From: Acanthosepion esculentum
Taxonomy: Eukaryota; Mollusca; Cephalopoda; Sepiida; Sepiidae
DNA: 64,000 nucleotides
Reading direction: 5' to 3'
Assembly: GCA_964036315.1 (NCBI GenBank)
Contig: OZ038517.1
Coordinates: forward strand, 19,770,386-19,834,385
Below the pieces are notes generated by a model, which saw nothing but the letters and a program-made list of their open reading frames with translations, ran no database searches and was not told where the DNA came from. This document shows, piece by piece, positions 53,795 through 64,000 of this stretch. Numbering within the stretch: the stretch's first letter is position 1; the number at the start of each line of letters is the position of its first letter. Position numbers and translations under genes: made by a program.

Positions 53795-54480
53795 TTTACA
53801 CTTACCATTTTGTCTCCCTAACATTTAATTTTACACTTACCATTTTGTCTCACTAATATTTAATTTTACACTTACCATTTTGTCTCCCTAATATTTAATT
53901 TTATACTTACCATTTTGTCTCCCTAACATTTAATTTTACACTTACCATTTTGTCTCCCTAACATTTAATTTTACCCTTACCATTTTGTCTCCCTAACATT
54001 TAATTTTACACTTACCATTTTGTCTCCCTAACATTTAATTTTACACTTACCATTTTGTCTCCCTAATATTTAATTTTATACTTACCATTTTGTCTCCCTA
54101 ACATTTAATTTTACACTTACCATTTTGTCTCCCTAATATTTAATTTTACCCTTACCATTTTGTCTCCCTAACATTTAATTTTACACTTACCATTTTGTCT
54201 CCCTAACATTTAATTTTACACTTACCATTTTGTCTCCCTAATATTTAATTTTACCCTTACCATTTTGTCTCCCTAACATTTAATTTTACACTTACCATTT
54301 TGTCTCCCTAATATTTAATTTTACCCTTACCATTTTGTCTCCCTAACATTTAATTTTACACTTACCATTTTGTCTCCCTAACATTTAATTTTACCCTTAC
54401 CATTTTGTCTCCCTAACATTTAATTTTACCCTTACCATTTTGTCTCCCTAATATTTAATTTTACCCTTACCATTTTGTAA
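53795..54480 (+). repeat. 35-bp minisatellite, ~19 copies
   Basis: The unit aacatttaattttacactta plus ccattttgtctccct repeats in an unbroken 35-bp register. Variants fall at two positions only (aacattt or aatattt; tacactt, tatactt or taccctt). The variants do not alternate regularly. Confidence 0.93.
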
Positions 54481-54656
54481 GTCAAAATATATTGTATTTT
54501 GATTTTATGTTTATTAAAACAAAATCAATGGGTGGATTTATTTTTCTTTATTATATAAATTTTCTCTTTGCTTGTTTTTCCATGTTAAATGTCTGACAAT
54601 TTTTGTGAAATTTCTCTCCCCCTCTCTCTCTCTATCTATCTATATATATATCTGTG

Positions 54657-54703
<47 letters not shown>

Positions 54704-55420
54704 ATTTATGTATATACACTTTGCATAATTATCTCACTTTGTCTTCGATTTTAGGTTAACTAGTTAATGAAATATTTATTACCTATAATTGCTAATGTGA
54801 GAGAAAGAGAGGGAGAAAGACAAAGAGAGAGAGAGAAAAAGAGAGAAGGTGAGAGAAAGAGACAGAGAGAGAAAGAGAGAGGTATGCAAACATATAGCCA
54901 GGTAGATACATATTTCTGGTGGGCGTCCCTTGGCAGGTAAAGAAATATTTTCTCTGCTCCACTGATTACGATTTTGTATACTTGTCATTGCATGTCTTCT
55001 GACCTATTTCTCTGGAGGAAGAGAAATCGATCAGAGGACATGCACAGGCGGGTAGTGATCGAATGGAGAAAAATTGTTGTTTATGTACACAATAATATAT
55101 TTGCCAGCCAATCTTCATGGCTATCACGGTTAGATCGAGAGGAAGACAGCAATCACAAATCGATTTTGGGGCCGAGTGAATTTGAAATGGCGGCAAAGTT
55201 TCAGCTTTTCTTATCACTGACAAACAATTTGATCAGTCCGCCATTACTACCTCTTCGCTCTCGACACACAAAAAAAGTTATTTCTGATCGAGAAAAGAGT
55301 TGATAACGGTATGCATTAAACAATTACGGAGGCAAAATGGATTGTCAGGAAGGAATGCCAGCCTTATTTCTCCATTTCCTGTTTTTCATTTCCGGCTAGC
55401 GTTTACTCTAGGGAATCATT
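54481..55420. other. Microsatellites and unrecognised sequence
   Basis: (CT)n and (TATC)n at 54614-54645, (GT)n at 54653-54700 and GA-rich tract at 54798-54882. A pair of related segments, caggcgggtagtgatcg and its surroundings, shows imperfect inversion around 55000-55080 (cttctgacctatttctctgg against agaggaagacagc). No gene recognised. Confidence 0.5.
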
Positions 55421-55618
55421 AATCAGTCTGTTATGTGCTATGCGTGATACGCGCATAGGCGATCATGTATCTTTCGATACATGACTGTCGAGGCAGATTT
55501 TTTTCCTGCAGTGGGTTGCCATTTCTTTCTGCAGTAGACCAGTTGCCATCCAAGGCTATAGAATCCGGTCTGTCCTGCTATTTACCCATAGTTGGGGAGA
55601 GAAGAAAAGGATTCATAC
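55421..55618 (-). mobile_element. SINE-B copy, truncated
   Basis: Same body and tail as the 44223-45050 copies (cagtctgttatgtgctatg to gaaaaggattcatacct). The tRNA-like head is absent. It is joined directly to a Tigger fragment at 55619. Confidence 0.7.
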
Positions 55619-55932
55619 CTCGCATTCATCCACACCGACAACAGCTTCTCAACATCTTCTAGGGCTTTCGGACAATGCTTGGTAATTACGCTAACACCCT
55701 TGGCTACATCAAGCATTTTTTTTTAAATTTCTATCTTGTTCTTTAGGATAGTAAAAAGTATTGATGCTGAACGTCCGTATAAATTGGCAAAATCAGAAAC
55801 ACAGGTACCTTCTTCATGCTTTTGAATGAACCCAGCCTTCATTTGCACGGATATTTTTTCCCTCTTCTTAACAGCAACGAATTTCTTGGGGGTGACATTG
55901 TGGGCTACAAAAATTATCAAGAAATTACCCAC
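55619..55932 (-). pseudogene. Pogo/Tigger transposase N-terminal fragment
   Basis: Minus strand: a KKFVAVKKREKISVQMKAGF segment then IQKHEEGTCVSDFANLYGRS and ILFTILKNK, the CENP-B-like helix-turn-helix of Tigger/pogo transposases. After a frame change, DVAKGVSVITKHCPKALEDV with EKLLSVWMNA follows, the next part of the same protein. The rest is missing and the SINE-B copy abuts it. The DDE catalytic domain is absent. Confidence 0.75.
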
Positions 55933-56044
55933 TAATATTTAAAATTTATTGCACATATACAGTAATATTTACAGTAACACATTAAACTGCACAGTACAGT
56001 AACTATATGGAAAAATGGTTTCGAAATATGTATTGTCCATACGA
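55933..56044. other. Unrecognised flank of hammerhead C
   Basis: AT-rich sequence between the Tigger fragment and the ribozyme. Confidence 0.3.
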
Positions 56045-56086
56045 TGACCTAGCGCTTTCGAACATCATTGTTCATCTTCAGGGTCA
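56045..56086 (-). ncRNA. Hammerhead ribozyme, type I minimal (C)
   Basis: Minus strand: stem I TGACC/GGTCA (56086-56082 with 56049-56045). Core CTGAAGA at 56081-56075. One extra T, then a 5-bp stem II GAACA/TGTTC with an ATGA loop (56073-56069, 56064-56060). GAAA at 56059-56056. Stem III is the palindrome AGC/GCT without a loop (56056-56051). Cleavage base is A56050. Every helix is fully paired and no conserved core base is missing. Stem III suggests action as a dimer. Confidence 0.75.
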
Positions 56087-56338
56087 ATATTTTTAGTCAA
56101 AATTTTTTTAAACAAACATTTGCCAATTAACTTGTAGCGTAATCATATTGCTACTTTTTTTACAAACTAAATAAACGTTAAAATCCTTTTAAATTCAAAA
56201 GACGCGATGATGTTATCACGTGCAGGGCGAAGATTTTTATCATGTGACAGCGTGAAAAAGATTTCAATACACCAGCCAAAAGATCGAAGAATACGTTATA
56301 AAATTTAAATATATTATAAACATTGTAATATGTTACCA

Positions 56339-56393
<55 letters not shown>

Positions 56394-56494
56394 AACAAAT
56401 ATGTATTAAACAAATTACAAAGCACATAGACATAACATTTGGGTGTGTGTGTGGGGGGGACATTGTGTTCTTTGGTGAATGTTATTGTGGCGAA
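56087..56494. other. AT-rich, no gene
   Basis: (TA)n at 56345-56390. No coding signal. Confidence 0.45.
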
Positions 56495-56790
56495 TGTCTC
56501 GGAGTTAGCTCCTCCTCATTTCCTTAATCCTTCAACAGGGGTCTCTCTCCCATGAGTATAAATACTGGTTGACCTTTCGCCTCTTTCTCTTTTCCGACTT
56601 AGGCCTCGGGCGGCCATCTCGCGTGGAGATGAGGTAAAATCTCTTTTTCGACTCAGGCCTTGTCCGCTACCTCGCGCTGAAGCGAGGAAAAACTTTCTCT
56701 TTTTCACTTGGGCCAATATGTGACATCTCACAGATACAGCGTTTCCCATATTCTGGGAACACGCTAAGAACAATACATGTACGTACGGAC
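56495..56790 (-). repeat. Left arm of an imperfect inverted repeat
   Basis: ggagttagctcctcct, gggtctctctcccat and tataaatactgg are mirrored at 57190-57270 (ccagtatttatag, gggagagagacgcc, aggaggagataactcc). ctttctcttttccgac-type and cgcgtggagatgagg-type motifs recur twice within this arm. The conserved tataaatactgg looks like a promoter TATA box, so this may be an LTR or other promoter-bearing repeat. A third relative is near 57965-58070. Confidence 0.55.
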
Positions 56791-57039
56791 ACTCAACACG
56801 AAACACACGCATAACTTCTCCATACAAACACTATGTAACTTTTCATGTCTTCGTGTATTAATATATTTGTTTACCCATGTATATCGGTCTTGTTTGTTTT
56901 CTTTATCTTCTTTGGACTTAATGTCCAACAATCCTATGTAGCTTGACCGACTAGCAGGAAATCTTAACCCAGAGATATCTCTTCACATCTTCACCCCCCA
57001 CGGTCCGCTACAAATGTTTGTACGTACGTATGTTGGTAA

Positions 57040-57272
57040 TGTTCATAGTGTTTTCCCAGAAATGAGAAACGCTGATCTTCTAAGAGCTTACATCTTGTTG
57101 CTGGAATGAAGAGGAAAGAGAGATTTACCTCACCTCCACGCGAGGTGGGATTCGGCACGAGAACTGAAGGAAAAAGAGAGAGGGGGGGTCTAGAAGTTTC
57201 CCAGTATTTATAGTATGGGGAGAGAGACGCCTGGTGAGGAATTAGGGAACTAAGGAGGAGATAACTCCTACA
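57040..57272 (+). repeat. Right arm of the imperfect inverted repeat
   Basis: Counterpart of 56495-56790; contains ggaaagagagatttacctca, cctccacgcgagg, cccagtatttatag and the shared end. Between the arms (56791-57039) no gene is seen. Confidence 0.55.
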
Positions 57273-57574
57273 ATTCTAATTAAACTTCATAACCTTTTTT
57301 ACATTTTTCTACTGTACTGTATTGATTTCAGTTTAAAATTCAATGATATACACTGTATATTAGACTAAAGCACACTTTAATTAAAAGAAAAACTTGTAGT
57401 TCCAACGAATGATTTATTTCATGGAAATATTTCAACTTGTAGAGGACCGTGGGGTTTACGTGTTGTTAAATTATGGACACGTTGGTTACTCCTGCTAGAA
57501 GAAGGTCCACTACAAGAACATGGCGGCCTCAAAGATTGAATCTACCACAAAGAAGTGTAAAGAAAACCAACAAG

Positions 57575-57627
<53 letters not shown>

Positions 57628-58708
57628 AGAAAATTAACAGCACTCGTGGCCTGACGATTGCATCTAGCATGAAACAGACTGTCGCCTCTAAGTGTTGACT
57701 TCTGTGTTCACTTTTATATATATTTATATATATATATGTGTGCGTGTGTGTGTGTATACAAACAGGTACATGTATTAAACAACAAAATTTACAATGGACA
57801 TCAACATTTGTGTTTGTGCGTGAACGTAAAGAGTTTGTATTTTGGTGAAATATTCGTACGTACGTGTATGTGTGTTTCATGGTGTTTTCCCATAAGTGGG
57901 CGAAACGCAAATCTCTGTGAGAGGTCACATTTTTAAATGTGTCCGCTGAAATGCAAAGTAAAAAGAGAACGAGGCAATAAATCGCCCAGTATTTATAATG
58001 TAGGGAGATCGCCGCCCCCCCCCCCCACTCACTAGTGAACGATTTGGACAATTAAGGAAGAGTTAACACCGACAAACTAGCTGTTGCTAGCCTTGGTCAC
58101 TTCTTTAATTTGAGTAAAACAATGCAAAGGAACTAGAAACGCTTAAGAATTCAAATCAATGAAAAAACCGAATTGAGTTTTTAAAACACACTTTACATAG
58201 AGTTTAAGCGAAACGAACTCGGCATTGTCACATTTTAACTACTTTTAATTCAATAAATTTAAATAAGACTTACATGTTACTCTGCTGTACAGGAATGTAC
58301 ATGTTCTGTCTTCATTACTGTACATAAACTTTTGCTCGTTATTAATTCTTTTCACACTTATACTAATATAATCACAAATATGCGAATACTACAAATACTT
58401 CTGGGACAAATGATGCATTTTATCATAAAATTCAGTATTTGTCCCAGGGATTTTTTTTCAAAGTCAATTTTTATGAGTTTTTAAAATTTGTTGTTTATAT
58501 TTTTTGTTTATACTGCCGGATCGATGAGTGACGAGTGAACGAGAGAATATTTTTAAAATGTCTACAAATTTTATTTACATACGAAAATTTAGTTTTCTTT
58601 TTATATGGATTAGCTTTTTTAGGCTGTTACCTTTGAAATTAAACCCAAATTTAACTTCACTGAAAACATTCAAATTATTTTAAAAATGAGCGTTTATGGT
58701 GTAGTGGA
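57273..58708. other. No gene; microsatellites and repeat relatives
   Basis: (TA)n at 57579-57624. 57635-57705 is the inverse of 5475-5545. 57850-58070 resembles the arms described above. The region after it is AT-rich with no coding signal. Confidence 0.45.
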
Positions 58709-59217
58709 AAGTTTGGTGGTTACCATTTATTTAATGGAAGGTTTGGTGGTTACCATTTATTTAATGGAAAGTTTGGTGGTTACCATTTATTTAATGGAAG
58801 GTTTGGTGGTTACCATTTATTTAAGGGGAAGTTTGGTGGTTACCATTTATTTAATGGAAGGTTTGGTGGTTACCATTTATTTAATGGAAAGTTTGGTGGT
58901 TACCATTTATTTAATGGAAGGTTTGGTGGTTACCATTTATTTAATGGAAAGTTTGGTGGTTACCATTTATTTAATGGAAGGTTTGGTGGTTACCATTTAT
59001 TTAATGGAAGGTTTGGTGGTTACCATTTATTTAATGGAAAGTTTGGTGGTTACCATTTATTTAATGGAAAGTTTGGTGGTTACCATTTATTTAATGGAAA
59101 GTTTAGTGGTTACCATGTATTTAATGGAAAGTTTGGTGGTTACCATTTATTTAAGGGAAAGTTTGGTGGTTACCATTTATTTAATGGAAGGTTTGGTGGT
59201 TACCATTTATTTAATGG
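58709..59217 (+). repeat. 30-bp minisatellite, 17 copies
   Basis: The unit gtttggtggttaccatttat plus ttaatggaag or ttaatggaaa repeats 17 times. Because 30 is a multiple of three it keeps a 216-codon frame open (58686-59336) with a ten-residue repeat LVVTIYLME[GS]. Changes that alter residues occur as often as silent ones, and the flanks show no gene, so I treat it as a minisatellite. Confidence 0.93.
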
Positions 59218-60254
59218 TGTTGATGGCCCAAATCAATCCCTACAATTTTTACTCTACGAATATTTTAAGCAAAATACAAAACAAAAAGAAACATTTGTTA
59301 TTGAAGACAAAAGACAAATATTTGAATAACAAGTAATTTTCAATGTATTTTTCTAATGAAAATATTTTACAAAAATATAGTCGATTTCTTTAGGGGAAAT
59401 CTTGTAAGTTTAATTTATTTTGAACTCAAGTTTTGGTGAAAGATTAAACTTTGTTAATGAGTTCCAATTCGAAAGGATGTTTGTTAGAATCTGTTATCGA
59501 AGATTCCGTTGCAAGAGAAAGAATTTACTGTTCAGGTAAGTAGTAAATGCTTGTAAAGCTGAATGCAATTTGTGATCAAAGAAGTTATCTCCCTTTGATT
59601 GTTTTGTGTAATACAATGTTCTCGAATGTAGAAAAAATATGTTGATTTGTTAGCAGGAATTTGTTTAACTTCTGCGTAAATGAATTTGGTGAGTGAATAA
59701 AAATAAAGTTCACTGATAAGTTTTGATGAGTGAGTGTCAATATCGTTAAGTTGTATAATGTTTGTATGAACGAAAAAACTTAAAATTGTGTGACGTGAAG
59801 TTTAGTTGTAATTCGATTGATGTCACAATTTTCACTGGCGATTGTGAATGAGTTTCTGTTTTTAATTGCTTCGGGTCGCTCACAGAGACTTTGTGCGAAC
59901 TTGGATTTCAGTCACGAGCTGTAAAAATTAGTTAAGCCTGGGTGGATAGTCACGCCAACTTGTATATTTATTAGCCAATGAGGGCGCGAAATCTTTTTGA
60001 AAGTGTATGAAGTTAAAAATGTTCTGTGATCCACGTTTTGCACAGATTTGACCCAACTATTTTGGGTATTGGAAATAACGTAGAATTTGGGCCCTACAAA
60101 GGTTGATTTATCTCAAATAATGACGAGACGAATATTTCATATTTCTTTACCATTTTGCCATAAAATATAATCTTATTGAAAATGTTATTGTCATTTAAAT
60201 ATGGTATGCAGATCGATTTGACATTCTTGTAAATAAAGACAACAGCATTTTCAC
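59218..60254. other. No gene seen
   Basis: AT-rich sequence with no recognised ORF or repeat. Confidence 0.4.
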
Positions 60255-60457
60255 TATTTACATTATTCGGACTATTGTCCACATCTTTGTCGCCATATTT
60301 ATTACAACGTTTCGGCCGTTGTACGCTCCGGCCTTCCTCAGGTGGTTGGAATGTCGAACTGAGCCCTTTATTTCGCTCACGGGGTAGACTGTTCTAGTTC
60401 CACGTGCCATGTTTAATGGATGTCAGGTATCTGTTATCTCCTGTTGATTCCCCTCTT
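60255..60457 (-). mobile_element. SINE-A copy, head lost to AT satellite
   Basis: Minus strand order as in other SINE-A copies: body with gaactagaacagtctacccc, tcagttcgacattccaacca, tail hairpin AGGCCG/CGGCC with full-length loop, then gaaacgttgtaataaatatg. The head is replaced by the AT satellite at 60458. Confidence 0.75.
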
Positions 60458-63288
<2,831 letters not shown>

Positions 63289-63291
63289 TAG

Positions 63292-64000
63292 TGGCTACAA
63301 AAACCTAAAACTAACTTATATTAAAAATGAAAACGGTAAACATAGGAAAAACAGAAGCAGGAAAATAATTTGGTATACACCCCCATACAACCAAATGGTA
63401 AAAAACAAATTGGGACAAAAATTCCTTGAATTAATACTCAAGCATTTTCCCGGTGGAAGTAAACTTAGTACCATTTTCAATAGAAATACACTAAAATTAA
63501 GTTATAGCTGTACTGATAACCTAGAAAAGATAATTAAGAAACATAATACTAATATCTTAAATAAACACTTATACCAGAACCAAAAAATTGTAAACAAGGG
63601 AAAAATACAAACAACAACTAATGAGGGTGAACAAAAATTATGTAATTGTAGAAACCCTCAAAACTGTCCTTTACAAAATAAATGTTGCATAGAATCAGTA
63701 GTATACCAATGTAATATATCTTCTGTTGAAAACCCTGAAAACATAAAAATTTATATAGGTTGCACTAGCCATGAGTTCAAAAAGAGGTTCTACCAACATC
63801 AATCCTCGTTTAGGATAAATAAGTATAAAAGTCAAACATCTCTTTCGAAGTACTTTTGGCACCTAAAAGAATCCAATAAAACACCTACAGTGAAATGGAA
63901 GTTAATAAGAAGAGCTAGAATATGTAGGTCATTAAATGACCCATGTCCTTTATGCATACATGAGAAACTATATATTACTAAGTTTATAAAAAATAAAAAT
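63292..64000 (+). pseudogene. Retroelement C-terminal ORF with GIY-YIG domain, runs off window
   Basis: After one frame change at a GGG run (63359-63361) the frame is open to the window end. It opens with IIWYTPPYNQMVKNKLGQKF, then a Cys-rich CNCRNPQNCPL segment, then VVYQC and YIGCT with FKKRFYQHQSSF, the GIY-YIG nuclease signature with its arginine and histidine, and TSLSKYFWHLKES. A matching order (IIW..PPY.., Cys block, VVY.., YIG.T) is common in retroelement proteins of cnidarians and molluscs and I assign it to the Penelope-like group with caution. It differs from the 26215-27027 type in its cysteine block. The 5' part has been cut off by the AT satellite. Confidence 0.68.

Noticed and set aside
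57150..57165. attcggcacgag resembles a cDNA-library EcoRI adaptor
   Set aside because: Only 12 bases match, and it is embedded in a repeat arm with genomic relatives on both sides; taken as chance.

Overview
The window looks like nuclear DNA from a mollusc, probably a cephalopod and most likely an octopus. This is inferred from four things: an animal intron-exon gene for a mitochondrial complex I subunit, a C2H2 zinc-finger gene of the kind expanded in octopods, very long AT microsatellites, and a dense mixture of tRNA-derived SINEs, LINEs, Penelope-like elements and LTR elements. No prokaryotic or organellar sequence is visible. Only one conserved cellular gene is well supported; most of the rest is mobile or repetitive DNA.

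Layout. 1-13 kb: four exons of NDUFB5 on the + strand (986-12817, first exon outside the window). Its introns hold a TIR element with a triplicated core, a SINE pair, a pogo-type MITE, a 28-bp minisatellite and a 21-repeat, 167-bp satellite made from the catalytic region of a mariner transposase. 13-19 kb: LINE scraps, then tRNA-derived SINEs (SINE-A here) whose tail has been amplified into a 125-bp tandem array. 20.2-25.8 kb: a complete, young Ty3/gypsy-type LTR retrotransposon with LTRs that look identical, a 4-bp target duplication, and intact gag and pol frames. 25.9-28.9 kb: the 3' end of a Penelope-like element (GIY-YIG nuclease) and a hammerhead ribozyme, framed by ~309-bp inverted repeats. 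30.8-36 kb: two solo LTRs, a hammerhead-bearing repeat, a 450-bp foldback and a copia RNase H remnant. 36.9-38.2 kb: a C2H2 zinc-finger reading frame followed by decayed fingers. 40-46 kb: second copies of the foldback and copia pieces, another hammerhead, SINE-A tails, a LINE 3' end with a 94-bp tandem array, SINE-B copies, and a solo LTR nested in a TIR element. 48-57 kb: two more hammerheads, a broken transposase-like gene, a 35-bp minisatellite and a Tigger/pogo fragment. 58.7-63.3 kb: a 30-bp minisatellite and 2.8 kb of AT satellite. 63.3-64 kb: a second, different GIY-YIG retroelement end running off the window.

The most interesting signal is a set of five compact type I hammerhead ribozymes on both strands (27917-27959 +, 33261-33303 +, 40979-41022 +, 48648-48690 -, 56045-56086 -). 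They come from four unrelated sequence families, with different stem bases but the same core. All carry one extra nucleotide between CUGANGA and stem II. The SINE-A tail has the same half-core, including that extra nucleotide, a covarying stem III and a GUC triplet, which suggests that ribozyme-bearing Penelope-like sequence was co-opted into a SINE and then into satellite DNA. All calls are by eye; no search, alignment or folding program was run.
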